Part shown: positions 16,953 through 26,849 of the stretch, one piece after another
Layout of the letters: each line of letters opens with the position of its first letter
How positions within the stretch are numbered: the stretch's first letter is position 1
Source: Flavobacteriales bacterium
GTDB taxonomy: Bacteria > Bacteroidota > Bacteroidia > Flavobacteriales > Flavobacteriaceae
DNA: 64,000 bases
Direction: 5' to 3'
Assembly: GCA_017303755.1 (NCBI GenBank)
Contig: JAFLBS010000003.1
Coordinates: 186,001 to 250,000, forward strand
Made by a program: the position numbers and the translations under genes
Notes under the pieces: generated by a model
Databases searched by the model: none
The model's input: only the letters and a program-made list of their open reading frames with translations
What the model was told of the DNA's origin: nothing

Positions 16953-18026
16953 TTAGATGGTGTTTACCCAGTTTAAAAAATTAGTAATAACTGCTTTTTC
17001 TGAATTATTTTCAACTATAGTTTCAAAAAGTTGGTGACCAATTTGAGTGCGAAAATCGCTATCATCAATCACTTTCACTAACGAATTATAAAACGCCTCA
17101 TCATCGTAATTATCAACTATACATCCATTAATTCCGTCTTTGATTATCATCGGGATTTCACCTACTTTAGTTGAAACAACGGGTTTTTTATTCAAACCAT
17201 ATTCTAACAACGCGACAGGCAAACCTTCTGACTGCGACGTTAAAATCGCAATATCTGATTGTTCAATTATGTTTTGCGTATCTGTTCTTGAACCATAAAT
17301 AAATACGGAATTCTCTAAACTATTATCAACGATTGATTGTTTAATTTTAGCCGAGTAATCGTCATTAAAATCTTTTCCAACCAAATGAAATGACCAATCA
17401 GGATGTGATAACTTGAGTTTTTTAGCTACATCCAGTAACAAAAAATGATTTTTTTGAAATCTAAAATTAGCCAAACACAGTATCTTTTTCCCTGAATTTC
17501 CCAAAAGTACAGTTTCCTTTGTTTCGGATGGGTTTAAAATAGTATAATTTGGTAAATAAATACATTGTTTGCAATTAAGTGTCTTTTCTGCCCAGTTTTT
17601 TAATTGGTAATTTACAACAACAATTCCTTTAAAAAAATAGGAACAAAACTGCAATAAAACTTCTTTTTTATTACTTATAAATTCACTCAATCCGTTGTGA
17701 TCATGCCAAATGATATTGATTTTGGGCAAGGTTAATTTTACCAAAAAAGCCGTAAAAAAAGAGCTGCTGTGAGCCTGTAAATGATTGATATTATTGTCTT
17801 TACAATACTTTCTAAGCCGAAGAATTGCCTTTACATCTACAGCGCTTTTCTTTTGCAAAAAAAGATAATTCACATTCGAATGAATATGCGATTTTAATTG
17901 ACCTTCTTTGCGAGTGGCAACTAAACCCGAAAATGCAACAACAGTAGCCAAACTATTTGCATAGTTGATGGCCATCTTCTCTGCTCCACCAATATCGAGG
18001 GAATCAATTATCTGAAGAATTCTCAT
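16953..18026 (-). CDS. Glycosyltransferase family 4
   Basis: The N-terminus ILQIIDSLDIGGAEKMAINY is the classic GT4 opening. The C-terminal domain has LCLANFRFQKNHFLLLDVAK and SQSEGLPVALLEYGLNKKPV, the E-x7-E motif region. It is 357 residues. Its ATG overlaps the preceding gene's end by four bases, and it is followed by the polymerase/ligase gene after one base, so translation is tightly coupled. Specificity is unknown. Confidence 0.88.
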   Translation of the reverse strand: MRILQIIDSLDIGGAEKMAINYANSLATVVAFSGLVATRKEGQLKSHIHSNVNYLFLQKKSAVDVKAILRLRKYCKDNNINHLQAHSSSFFTAFLVKLTLPKINIIWHDHNGLSEFISNKKEVLLQFCSYFFKGIVVVNYQLKNWAEKTLNCKQCIYLPNYTILNPSETKETVLLGNSGKKILCLANFRFQKNHFLLLDVAKKLKLSHPDWSFHLVGKDFNDDYSAKIKQSIVDNSLENSVFIYGSRTDTQNIIEQSDIAILTSQSEGLPVALLEYGLNKKPVVSTKVGEIPMIIKDGINGCIVDNYDDEAFYNSLVKVIDDSDFRTQIGHQLFETIVENNSEKAVITNFLNWVNTI

Positions 18027-19141
18027 TGCTGTATCAATTTCTTTATTTCAGCTTCAAATTTATCAATTGTAAAATTACGAGACCAATTAATTGCTTCTTT
18101 TATTTTATGATTGTACTCTTCTTGATTAGTCATTATTTCTTCTATCAATTTAGAATCGGGTTCCAATTGATTGGTAAGTACAATTCCGCGCTCACCAAAA
18201 CCCAACATATTGGGTACACACGAAACGGCTGTTGAAATTGGCAAACATCCCCAAAACATCGCTTCAGCCACCACTTTGGGCCAACCTTCACTTTTGGATG
18301 GAAGTATCAAAAAGTGACTGCTTTGGTACACTTCTTTCATTTGCTCACGATCGAAATTACCTTTTAGAAAAACATAGTTTTCAAGTTTATTTTTCTGAAT
18401 ATGTTCGTTTAAATTGGCTTGCTGTTTTCCTTCACCATAGAGAGAAATTTGAACATTTTGCCCTTTATTTTTGAGGCTTTCCACCAATTGAATTGCGTAA
18501 ATAGGTTGTTTCCCTTCGGATAATGAACCCACAAAAATAAAATGTATTTTACCCTCCAAACTCCTTGGTTGAACTGTTGATTTATCGCTTTCAAAATAAG
18601 TAGCAGTAAAAAAAGGTTTGATGTTTCGGGTTTGATTGGGCCATTCTCCATAAACCAAAACACTCATCTTTTGGGTTAAAAAAGTAGAGCTTAAAACCAA
18701 TTTTTGAAATGTATAACTCAACGGTTGTTTTGATTTTGGATCCCAATTACCAGCGTATTTAGCCGTTTTGGGCTTTCTTGGAAAAAAAATCTGCGCCAAA
18801 CTTCCCAGTAAACCCATATTTCCGGGACAACGCAAATGAATATGATGGGCTTGAATCATAGCGCCAACTATCTTAAAAAAAATATACGGTAGAAGAAATA
18901 ACGATTTAAAAATTTCCTTACCATTAACAAAAGAAAAACTCGGAACTTCAATAAATTGAATATTGCTGTGTTGGTATTTCTGATGAATTGGGTTGTTTTC
19001 TATGTTCTTTAATGGCGCAATAATGGTTACTTTATCTACAAATTTCAGCCAAATATTCATCTCATTCACATACGGTGCGTAAGCAACTAAATCGGCTCCG
19101 TTTCGTGTGTGAACAACATGAGTTACAATTAGAAAATTCAT
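18023..19141 (-). CDS. Glycosyltransferase family 4
   Basis: A GT-B enzyme of 372 residues. The N-terminus NFLIVTHVVHTRNGADLVAY is unusual for GT4. The C-terminal domain is standard: HFIFVGSLSEGKQPIYAIQL, YGEGKQQANLNEHI and KSEGWPKVVAEAMFWGCLPI. It overlaps the downstream GT4 gene by four bases and lies two bases from the upstream GT4 gene. Three different GT4 genes in a row suggest that they act one after another on the same repeat unit. Confidence 0.87.
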   Translation of the reverse strand: MNFLIVTHVVHTRNGADLVAYAPYVNEMNIWLKFVDKVTIIAPLKNIENNPIHQKYQHSNIQFIEVPSFSFVNGKEIFKSLFLLPYIFFKIVGAMIQAHHIHLRCPGNMGLLGSLAQIFFPRKPKTAKYAGNWDPKSKQPLSYTFQKLVLSSTFLTQKMSVLVYGEWPNQTRNIKPFFTATYFESDKSTVQPRSLEGKIHFIFVGSLSEGKQPIYAIQLVESLKNKGQNVQISLYGEGKQQANLNEHIQKNKLENYVFLKGNFDREQMKEVYQSSHFLILPSKSEGWPKVVAEAMFWGCLPISTAVSCVPNMLGFGERGIVLTNQLEPDSKLIEEIMTNQEEYNHKIKEAINWSRNFTIDKFEAEIKKLIQQ

Positions 19142-19143
19142 AG

Positions 19144-20292
19144 TTAGGAACTGATAATTCGTTGATAAAAAGCAATGTTTTTTTGAACGATGTTATCCAC
19201 AGAAAACTTGCCTAAAACATATTCTCTTGCATTGTTTTCAATGGTTGGAATCTGATTTTCATTGGCAAAAACCCAATTGATTTTGGTTGCAATATCGTGC
19301 GGATTATGAGGATCACACAACAATCCAGTTTCATAATCAGTGATGGTTTCCGGACCTGGACCTTTATTAGTGAAAATTACCATTTTCTTCATCGACATGG
19401 CTTCTGGTGCAACTAATCCTTGGGTTTCCATATGAGAAGGAAAAACACAAACGTGTGCTCTCGAATACTTATCGGGAATTTGGTCGTAATTGATTAATCC
19501 ATGAAAATGAATGTCTTTTGAAATTGCTCCTAACTTAGAAACTTCCTCTTGTTGCATCAATTGCGTAAAGCTAGTTCCATTAGGGAAAAACCATTCTCTA
19601 CCATAGATTTCTAAAGTAGCATCTGGAAATTGTTCTTTTACCATCGGAAAAGATTGTATCAATTGACGTACACCTTTCTTTTCACAAACACTTCCTACAA
19701 ATACAATGCAGTGTTTTTGAACTGGATTGGAAATAGGCGCAAATAATTGTGTATTGATAGGATAATTGATTAATTCGACCGGTTTACTATGATAACTTAA
19801 GAACTTCCCTGTATGATCTTTCACATAATTGGATACTGCAATGAATGCATCCGCTTTTTTGAAAGATCGCTTTTCCTGAAAACCTTTCCAAAATTTAATT
19901 TTTCTGTTTTCTGATTCGGCAAAAAAGTGGTGACCACCATGCAAACGAATCACGTATTTAATTTCGGGAATTTTAGTTAGAAAAGCCAATCCCAATTCAC
20001 TGGATTCAACAACAGAAATCGGGTTTTGACTGTGAATTTCGGCTATTTTATTACTGATTGCCTTGGCGCCAAAATACCATCCAAAACCTCTTTTATTGAA
20101 ATAGCTTAAACGATGCACTTGTACTCCATTATCATCTTCAAATTCATATACGTTATCGTAATTCAAACCCACGATAGACACCTGAACATTATTCTCAATC
20201 AATTTGGGAGCTAATGTTTTGATAAAACTGCCAATTCCGCCATGAGCAAAACCAGGTTTTGGATATTCGTGAGTAATTATACAGATGTGCAT
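19144..20292 (-). CDS. Glycosyltransferase family 4
   Basis: A 382-residue GT-B enzyme with N-terminal THEYPKPGFAHGGIGSFIKT, which matches the glycine-rich opening found in GT4 synthase-like enzymes. Further on are IVFVGSVCEKKGVRQLIQSF and THMETQGLVAPEAMSMKKMV. The C-terminal motif reads E-T-Q-G rather than E-G-F-G, a common variant. It overlaps the upstream unusual GT-B gene by 16 bases. Donor and acceptor are unknown. Confidence 0.88.
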   Translation of the reverse strand: MHICIITHEYPKPGFAHGGIGSFIKTLAPKLIENNVQVSIVGLNYDNVYEFEDDNGVQVHRLSYFNKRGFGWYFGAKAISNKIAEIHSQNPISVVESSELGLAFLTKIPEIKYVIRLHGGHHFFAESENRKIKFWKGFQEKRSFKKADAFIAVSNYVKDHTGKFLSYHSKPVELINYPINTQLFAPISNPVQKHCIVFVGSVCEKKGVRQLIQSFPMVKEQFPDATLEIYGREWFFPNGTSFTQLMQQEEVSKLGAISKDIHFHGLINYDQIPDKYSRAHVCVFPSHMETQGLVAPEAMSMKKMVIFTNKGPGPETITDYETGLLCDPHNPHDIATKINWVFANENQIPTIENNAREYVLGKFSVDNIVQKNIAFYQRIISS

Positions 20293-21686
20293 ATCGCTTT
20301 TATTTCATTGGCTAAGTTAGCACTATTTTTATCTAACGGATGTTGAACAATAATTTCCATCCATTTATTTTTGTCTTTTGCAATGGTTTCAGGTCGATTT
20401 AAAGCTATTGAAATCTTTTGAATTATTTCAGATTTGCTATTAATCCATCCTACAGCTTCCAAATTTTTCATACTTCTAAAATGCTGAAAATCATACACGT
20501 CTTTTACAGGCAATCGAGAAGCCGCAACTGGATCATAATTCAAATACAAACAAGGTTTATTCATCACGGCAAAATCATGAGCCATTGTACTGCCTATGTT
20601 AATCACAACATCGGAATGCAAAACGGTATTAACCAACAACTGAATGTCATTTAAAGTGGGAAAAATGGTCACAAAATCTTTATCATCGGGGTTTTCTGTA
20701 CGCCAATCGGGATCAACTTCAGTAATTAAATGCTTGTATTGCTCTAAAATACTTTTGAAACGATTGGATTTATCAAAGGGATTTCTTCTAAAAATAATTT
20801 GCGGTTTTTCATCAGCAGCCATGCTATCAATAGCTTCACAAACATCAGAAAAATAAGTTACTTCATAAGGAGACGATGTGTCATTGGCTGAATAACAAAC
20901 TGTTTTTTTGGAAACATCAAGGTTGTATTGTTTAAAAAAATCAGCTTTCGTCTTTTTGTATTTTTCTTCAAAATAAAACTCAAACTGTGGAGTTCCTGTT
21001 ACTTTCACTTGTGGTTCTTTGATTTCTGGATAGAGCGTAAGCAGCTCTCTTTTCATCAAATCTGACCAAGTAAAATAATGATCATACCGCGATATCAGTC
21101 GAGCTTTAGGAACATTGTCCCACGAATAGATTACAGTAGAAGAAGGAATGGAATTAGAATTACAAAAAGCAACAATTGGAGAACTGACAGTAGAACGTTG
21201 GTGTAAATTCAGCACAACATCAGGATTTATTTCCATTATCTTTTTCCCAACATCTTGATATACTGATGTTTTTATCATTAAACGATCGTATACTTTTTCT
21301 AAATACACTATGGTTTTGTATGATTTTGAAAGTAAATAACCTACCGTTTCCGAAACATTGGCTAAAATTTTTCGCTTGAATCCTTTTTTATTGTTGTTCC
21401 AAAAATACATAATGGTTTCGTTTTGAAGCATTTTTTTATTGTACAACAAACGAGCATAGACCACAATTTCTCTAATGGTTCTTGCTAAAGCAGGTTCTTT
21501 AAAAAAAGGAATAAAGTGGAATTCTTTAATCGAATTGGTTATCAACTCAATTTCTTTTACTGCGGGTTTGGGTATTTGATGAAAAACATAAATTTCGAAT
21601 CCTTTGTGAGTCAATTCGTTGACAAAATTAGAGTACAAATAATTCCTTACTACAACACCATCAGGTATAATTAATATGATTTTCAT
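20277..21686 (-). CDS. Unusual GT-B-like surface carbohydrate protein
   Basis: About 469 residues; the second Met (21686) gives the natural strand IILIIPDGVVVRNYLYS. The C-terminal half resembles the nucleotide-binding half of a GT-B enzyme: VKVTGTPQFEFYFEE, IIFRRNPFDKSNRF and DVVINIGSTMAHDFAVMNKP. A middle stretch, STVIYSWDNVPKARLISRYD, recalls CDP-glycerol transferase-like and UDP-GlcNAc-epimerase-like folds. I do not recognise an exact family. The context, between a methyltransferase and GT4 genes, suggests a glycosyl or glycerophosphate transferase. It has no membrane helices. Confidence 0.55.
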   Translation of the reverse strand: MKIILIIPDGVVVRNYLYSNFVNELTHKGFEIYVFHQIPKPAVKEIELITNSIKEFHFIPFFKEPALARTIREIVVYARLLYNKKMLQNETIMYFWNNNKKGFKRKILANVSETVGYLLSKSYKTIVYLEKVYDRLMIKTSVYQDVGKKIMEINPDVVLNLHQRSTVSSPIVAFCNSNSIPSSTVIYSWDNVPKARLISRYDHYFTWSDLMKRELLTLYPEIKEPQVKVTGTPQFEFYFEEKYKKTKADFFKQYNLDVSKKTVCYSANDTSSPYEVTYFSDVCEAIDSMAADEKPQIIFRRNPFDKSNRFKSILEQYKHLITEVDPDWRTENPDDKDFVTIFPTLNDIQLLVNTVLHSDVVINIGSTMAHDFAVMNKPCLYLNYDPVAASRLPVKDVYDFQHFRSMKNLEAVGWINSKSEIIQKISIALNRPETIAKDKNKWMEIIVQHPLDKNSANLANEIKAICTSV

Positions 21687-21698
21687 TTGCAATTCCCT

Positions 21699-22439
21699 TT
21701 ACTTTTGTGCAATAAAAATTAAGTTGTTATACCCTGTTTTTCGGTTGTATTTTAACCCAAGTAATTTGTAATACTCGTCTAATGAATAGATTTCTATGTT
21801 TGAAAAACCAGCACTTTTAATATCGTCTAACAAATCTTTTTTAGAATAATAATAACCTGGAACTTTATAGCCATTATAACCTGTATTTCGGTGTCCGACT
21901 TTATCGCCATAATAGAACGAAAGTAGATTTCGAAGTCTAAAATAGGTTGTTTTCAGAAAAGTTCCTTCTTGATTATGAACGGTACCGATTAGAACTCCAT
22001 TGGGTTTTGCTATTTGATATGAGTTCTTAAAAATAGCCGATCGATCGTTCTTTTCAACCACATAGGTCAACATACTGTTTAGGATTGTTACTAAATCAAA
22101 CTCACTGTAAACGTTGTTGAACTCTTTAGCGTCAAGGGTTAATGTTTGAGTAATGGAATCGAGTTTCCATTCTTTTAGATTTTCATCGCATTTAACAATC
22201 ATGTTTTCAGCGATATCAGAAGCGACTATTCGATTAGGCTCAAAAAATTCAGCTATCGATTCAATTTCTCTTCCTGTTCCGCAACCAAAAATTTTAATGC
22301 TTTTGATTCCACCAAAAGAAGCAAATCGTTCTTTGGCTTTTTCAAACATGAACATTTCAAAATCAGTTGCTTTCTTTATTTTGTCTTGAACATCAATTAC
22401 ATTATCAATTTCCCAGAACTCTTTGTTTTGAACCTTCAT
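21699..22439 (-). CDS. SAM-dependent methyltransferase (class I)
   Basis: A 246-residue Rossmann methyltransferase. Motif I is SIKIFGCGTGREIESIAEFF, followed by IVASDIAENMIVKC (acidic residue after strand 2) and FDLVTILNSMLTYVV. The glycine motif has a Cys (GCGTGRE), a usual variant. The C-terminal part is Tyr-rich (GYNGYKVPGYYYSKKDLLDD), which often contacts the substrate. A substrate in the glycan is inferred from the neighbours. The next methyltransferase gene lies nine bases upstream. Confidence 0.8.
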   Translation of the reverse strand: MKVQNKEFWEIDNVIDVQDKIKKATDFEMFMFEKAKERFASFGGIKSIKIFGCGTGREIESIAEFFEPNRIVASDIAENMIVKCDENLKEWKLDSITQTLTLDAKEFNNVYSEFDLVTILNSMLTYVVEKNDRSAIFKNSYQIAKPNGVLIGTVHNQEGTFLKTTYFRLRNLLSFYYGDKVGHRNTGYNGYKVPGYYYSKKDLLDDIKSAGFSNIEIYSLDEYYKLLGLKYNRKTGYNNLIFIAQK

Positions 22440-22448
22440 CGTAGAAAT

Positions 22449-23255
22449 TTATTTTTTTTGCATAAGCATCGTTACGTGCATACATGAAAACAATCGTGAC
22501 AATGAAGTTGATGATTTCTCCCAATCTTCTTTATGCCATTTTTTTCCAATTTCAATTCGTTTTTCCTCCGACATTGGTAAAAATCCGAGTAAGAAAAACC
22601 ATTTAGATTTCCCTAACAAACCTCTGCGCTCAACGATATTAAAGCTGTTTTGAAATTGATAAAAAGTTTTACGAGTAAATGGCCATTCCCAATCAGCATC
22701 CGACTGAAACGGACGATAAATTGCTCTAATTATTTTAATTGGCAAACTCGTTTCTAAAGGATCATAACTAACTATATGAGCATTTGGAGCCATTTTTTCA
22801 TTCAACCGATTGATTAAAACAGTCGGACTTTGAAAATGGTGTAATACGCCATATGCATACACTAAATCAAAGTCGCTTTCATCAAAATCATCTGATAAAA
22901 AATCAACCGAAAGTGCTTTGGCTGTTGGTATGTGTTCTAATTTTTTATTCAATTTATCAATGGCAACATCACTCAAATCAACACCAACGTATTGTTTTGA
23001 ATTTTCAGCTAAATACAATGTTAAATTGTTACCAGAGAAACAACCTAAATCAAGTACTTTTTTGTTTGATAAGTCACCAAACCATTGTTTGTGAAGACTG
23101 TACGATTCATCAAGAATACCAATATTTCTTCTGATTTTTTTTAGAGTTTTCTCTCTAACAGAAGACCACAATTTGGTCGCAAAATTCTTCTTTTTAGTGT
23201 TGTAGAACTCTTTTTGCTTCAGATTGGTTTCAATTATTTCCTCTTTTGATTTCAT
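22449..23255 (-). CDS. SAM-dependent methyltransferase (class I)
   Basis: A 268-residue methyltransferase. Motif I is KVLDLGCFSGNNLTLYLAEN, then YVGVDLSDVAIDKLN and FDLVYAYGVLHHFQSP. The HHF signature is typical of small-molecule and sugar methyltransferases of the UbiE/Methyltransf_11 type. It is distinct in sequence from the neighbouring methyltransferase. A possible internal promoter precedes it. The product is probably an O-methylated sugar in the glycan. Confidence 0.82.
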   Translation of the reverse strand: MKSKEEIIETNLKQKEFYNTKKKNFATKLWSSVREKTLKKIRRNIGILDESYSLHKQWFGDLSNKKVLDLGCFSGNNLTLYLAENSKQYVGVDLSDVAIDKLNKKLEHIPTAKALSVDFLSDDFDESDFDLVYAYGVLHHFQSPTVLINRLNEKMAPNAHIVSYDPLETSLPIKIIRAIYRPFQSDADWEWPFTRKTFYQFQNSFNIVERRGLLGKSKWFFLLGFLPMSEEKRIEIGKKWHKEDWEKSSTSLSRLFSCMHVTMLMQKK

Positions 23256-23272
23256 ACTATTAATTAAAAGTG

Positions 23273-23280
23273 CAAATTTA
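23273..23280 (-). promoter_or_regulatory. Possible internal promoter box
   Basis: On the minus strand this reads TAAATTTG, a match to TAnnTTTG, 17 bases before the methyltransferase start at 23255. No -33 element is clear. It may add transcription in the middle of the long operon. Confidence 0.35.
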
Positions 23281-23302
23281 GTTTATAATAATTTATTTAC
23301 TG

Positions 23303-24385
23303 CTAATTAAATTTTTTTTTGATAAAAAATAAAAATTTCGCAATTTTTTGCTTGTGTTTTTTTAATCTCTTATCAAAAACAGTATAGGTTGAGAATAAAA
23401 ATGTGTTATAAACCCAATATCGAGTATCTTTAAAGCTAATTAGTGTACTACCAAAACCTTCTTTAAAACGAATTACACCTTCGCTTCCACCTACAGAAAC
23501 ATCGTAACATTTATATTGATTTTCAATAGAATACTTAATTATTTCATTGTGCATGTAAACAGAAACAGGTAAATCTTGATACTCTTTCATTACACCACCG
23601 TTCAAATAAATCAAGCGATTTCCACATTTCATAACATAAATTGCTCCGACTATTTTTTCATTGTAAACACAAACACCAATTTTTGCAAAATCTTTGATTA
23701 TGTATTCCTTCAAAGTGTTTTTAATCGATTCGTAAGTGCGAAGTGGATATCCTTTTTGTTTGGCATTCTGAGTAAAGCATTCGTAGGCTGCTTCTATTTC
23801 GTCATCGGACGTAATCAACTTAAATTCGAAATCAAAAGAAGCAGATTTTTTTAAATTTCGTTTGTGATTTGAGCTAAAGTTTTTCTGAACCTCATCGAGG
23901 CTTTTTTGGTATAAATCAATGATTCGCATTCCGTAAAGCGGAATAACATACTTGAATTTTGTGCCTTCTTTACCTGTGTAAAAATAACTATCTGCGTTTA
24001 TTTTAGTCAAACAATAATCATGAAAACCCATTCCTGCATTAATAACGGGAAGATTCATCTGAAAATAACAACACTTGATTTTTTTTGCATAATTGGCTAA
24101 ATCAGTGATGCATTTTTCAACTTGATCTTCGTATGATTTTTCAACAACTGGACCGCAGGGAACAATTAAAAATTTAAAGAAAGCAAATTTTGCAATGACC
24201 ATTCCACAACCACCAACAATTTTATCGTCATCAGTTATCAGATAAAAATTATAATCAAATCCATAAACATCATAAGCTTTAATCCAATCAGACAACTGAT
24301 TGTATAAACCTCGCTCTGTTTCTTGTAGATAATTATCCCATTTATCCAACCATTCTTGTTCTTTGGTGAAAAACGATTCTATCAT
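23303..24385 (-). CDS. FemAB/GNAT-like acyl- or aminoacyl-transferase
   Basis: A 360-residue protein with two GNAT-like halves, as in FemAB/FemX. It shows FSSNHKRNLKKSASFDFE in the middle and KIVGAIYVMKCGNRLIYLNG with VGGSEGVIRFKEGFG near the C-terminus. FemAB enzymes add amino acids to peptidoglycan peptides; similar proteins in polysaccharide clusters are thought to add acyl or aminoacyl groups to sugars. It overlaps the upstream gene by four bases (ATGA). I favour amino-sugar N-acylation, but this is inference. Confidence 0.75.
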   Translation of the reverse strand: MIESFFTKEQEWLDKWDNYLQETERGLYNQLSDWIKAYDVYGFDYNFYLITDDDKIVGGCGMVIAKFAFFKFLIVPCGPVVEKSYEDQVEKCITDLANYAKKIKCCYFQMNLPVINAGMGFHDYCLTKINADSYFYTGKEGTKFKYVIPLYGMRIIDLYQKSLDEVQKNFSSNHKRNLKKSASFDFEFKLITSDDEIEAAYECFTQNAKQKGYPLRTYESIKNTLKEYIIKDFAKIGVCVYNEKIVGAIYVMKCGNRLIYLNGGVMKEYQDLPVSVYMHNEIIKYSIENQYKCYDVSVGGSEGVIRFKEGFGSTLISFKDTRYWVYNTFLFSTYTVFDKRLKKHKQKIAKFLFFIKKKFN

Positions 24386-25995
24386 TGTAGGTTTCTTAAA
24401 GGTAAACTAAAATTGTTTTCGGTAAAAATAACACCCTTTTCATCCACATCAAACACTACACTTTGAAAGTCCTTAAAGTGTTGTAATAATTGAGATAAAG
24501 TTGGATTCCAAATGGATTTTTGCTCAATTTTTTCGGATAAATGCTTAAAATTAGTAACTACTTCTGCATTCAATGTTTGATCAGAGTTGATCAATTTGCC
24601 TGAATAATGATTCATATTTACTGAAAAATACGTGTGAGCAATGAATAAACCTGATTGTTTAACTAATAAATCAATATTTTCTTTGCATAAGGCACGTTTA
24701 AAATCGACCATTTCAATGGTTTGAAAAACATAAAATTCTTTTTCCGAAATTTTATGTTGAAAGAAAATCGGGCTGTATTTCGCCATTTTAAACGTTTTGT
24801 TTTTAGCTGAATTCCATTGAAATAAAACCTTTAGAAGCATCATAATAACGGGAACAACATTTCTTATCAATCCGAAAACAGCTCCCATTTGTTTCTTTTT
24901 TACTACTGCTTTTGCAAATGCCAATGCATCGATGTAATTGCGCACTCTAAACTCATCATTATCATAGTGAAAAATGATGTTTTTAACCAGTAAAACCATT
25001 CGTTTTGAAAAAGGCAGATTTTGAATGGAGCGATAGTAATTACCAAGTGTAAATTGGTTAGAATCCAATTGATTGATGGTTCCTATTGTGGCATTTCCTG
25101 CGTCAATGTAATTCCACAACATCTTAATTCCTTTTGTTAAAAGTACTGATTCGTAGTAACTTTTAGGAATTTCATTGTTTTCAAATAATGTAAAATTATA
25201 CGGTTGAAATCCGTGATCAATCCACACTGACGCTTTTGGAAACGGTGGTTGGAATTGTTCAAATTCGGCCAATGCTTCACTTTTTTCTCTTATGGATTGT
25301 GTAAGCGAATGGTAACACATTTCATGTTGATCGTTTTCCCACAATTGCAATTCGGCAGCATCATTTTCATACGATGCATTATCTTCTCTTTTGGAAAAAT
25401 GATTCACAAAAAATCCTTTAGTAGTTTTGATATTGATTTTTTTAAAAAACTCCCGTTGGATTTTAAGGTTATCAGCCGTATCGTAATCGCAATGATCAGT
25501 AAAACAAGCAATGGCAGAAAAAGGAATCGCCGAACGACTCAATTCGACTGCATTCGATTTTGAAAACAACAGAGCGAGTGGTATATTGAAATGATGTTTC
25601 GTTTGTGCCGAAATGATTTTCTTAGTGTTAATTTCACCCGAATATTGAGTAATTGGATGCGCTAATTCGGGATTGAATCGCCATAATAAAACACTTTTTT
25701 GTTTAGCATCGATTTCCCAAATTCCGTGATTGACATTGGCTTGGACAAAAGTGCCGTTTTCAAGTTGTATGATTTTAGGGCAAAAGGAATTCGCAATTCT
25801 ATTTTGATTGATGTCAACCCATTGATAGTCGTGATTTCGAAATGATACAATTGGAATACTGAACACAATTTCAAGATCAAAAGAGTTATAATTTTCACTA
25901 TTTTGAAAATTTATACTCGTTTTGAAAGGGCTTTTCACATCAAAATCGATTGATTTCTTTCCGTTAGAAGTAATTTTGTGTAGGGATGCAATCAT
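24382..25995 (-). CDS. Divergent polysaccharide deacetylase-like protein
   Basis: A 537-residue protein with no family I can name with certainty. The first 150 residues look beta-rich. After that come CFTDHCDYD (residues 164-172), MCYHSLTQS (226-234) and WIDHGFQPYN (258-267). The order and spacing resemble the metal-binding motifs of NodB-type deacetylases (Asp-Asp/His, His-Ser, and a later aromatic/Pro motif). One hydrophobic segment (VFGLIRNVVPVIMMLLKVLF) sits near residue 380. It is sandwiched between a GNAT gene and the FemAB-like gene, and the pair overlaps by four bases, so the two proteins may act together. Confidence 0.5.
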   Translation of the reverse strand: MIASLHKITSNGKKSIDFDVKSPFKTSINFQNSENYNSFDLEIVFSIPIVSFRNHDYQWVDINQNRIANSFCPKIIQLENGTFVQANVNHGIWEIDAKQKSVLLWRFNPELAHPITQYSGEINTKKIISAQTKHHFNIPLALLFSKSNAVELSRSAIPFSAIACFTDHCDYDTADNLKIQREFFKKINIKTTKGFFVNHFSKREDNASYENDAAELQLWENDQHEMCYHSLTQSIREKSEALAEFEQFQPPFPKASVWIDHGFQPYNFTLFENNEIPKSYYESVLLTKGIKMLWNYIDAGNATIGTINQLDSNQFTLGNYYRSIQNLPFSKRMVLLVKNIIFHYDNDEFRVRNYIDALAFAKAVVKKKQMGAVFGLIRNVVPVIMMLLKVLFQWNSAKNKTFKMAKYSPIFFQHKISEKEFYVFQTIEMVDFKRALCKENIDLLVKQSGLFIAHTYFSVNMNHYSGKLINSDQTLNAEVVTNFKHLSEKIEQKSIWNPTLSQLLQHFKDFQSVVFDVDEKGVIFTENNFSLPLRNLQ

Positions 25996-26012
25996 CTGTT
26001 GTTTTTAAAATT

Positions 26013-26849
26013 TTAGTGAATGCTGCCTATTCTACCGTGATCTGAATACGAGCGATGAACTATAAATTCATTATCCAAGGGTCGTTCTGAAAGAAACGTT
26101 ATGTCACAAAAATAGTTTTCTTCAATTGGATTCAATCGCCATGGAACCACCGATTTAAAATCGAGAACCCAACCATTTTTTTCTAAATTTCGGGTTTTCA
26201 AATCGTTCCAAGAAGTGATATAATCCATCCAATTATAACCTATTTCCCAAGCTTGATTTTCTAATTGGTCTACATTTTCAATATCAACTACACGCAAACC
26301 GCCAACATTTTCCTGACTTACAGCTCGAGAACCATCTTTTAAAACAATTCCTTTTAACGAAGGCTGTTGAAAATAGTGTGTGTCTTTCACAATCAAATCA
26401 TCAACATTAACGGATTGTGATTGACATACATTTTGCATTGTTACCTCGCTGATTTTAGGGTTGATTTTAACGTAGCGAACCAAATCATGATACCTAATCC
26501 ATCGCATGTTTTGATACAAACCTAATCCAGCTGCATTTGCTGCAGTCGCTGCTAAAGGATAATAATTTCGAGCTATGGCGTACAATTTTCCGAGTATTCC
26601 TTTTCCTCTGCATTCTTCGTCTAAATATACATTGATAATCCAAGCCAATCCGCCACCAAAATTTGCACCTACATGACCTACAATTGTCCCGTTTTCGTTG
26701 ATACAAATGAGCGAACGACCATATTGTTTATCTCCGTATTGCCACATCCAAAATTCTTTGTTTTGTAATGGATGATTGGTTCTGTATACTCTACTGAAGA
26801 AAAGAAACAATTGTTCCCAATCTTCTATTGTTGCTTCACGTGTTATCAT
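26013..26849 (-). CDS. GNAT family N-acetyltransferase
   Basis: A 278-residue protein. The first 130 residues form a GNAT domain: REATIEDWEQLFLFFSRVYR, GTIVGHVGANFGG and the acetyl-CoA loop ECRGKGILGKLY. The second half has no clear domain. The GNAT fold moves acyl groups from acyl-CoA to amines; next to two deacetylase-like genes it could re-acylate a freed amino sugar with another group. It overlaps the deacetylase gene upstream by four bases. Confidence 0.8.
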   Translation of the reverse strand: MITREATIEDWEQLFLFFSRVYRTNHPLQNKEFWMWQYGDKQYGRSLICINENGTIVGHVGANFGGGLAWIINVYLDEECRGKGILGKLYAIARNYYPLAATAANAAGLGLYQNMRWIRYHDLVRYVKINPKISEVTMQNVCQSQSVNVDDLIVKDTHYFQQPSLKGIVLKDGSRAVSQENVGGLRVVDIENVDQLENQAWEIGYNWMDYITSWNDLKTRNLEKNGWVLDFKSVVPWRLNPIEENYFCDITFLSERPLDNEFIVHRSYSDHGRIGSIH

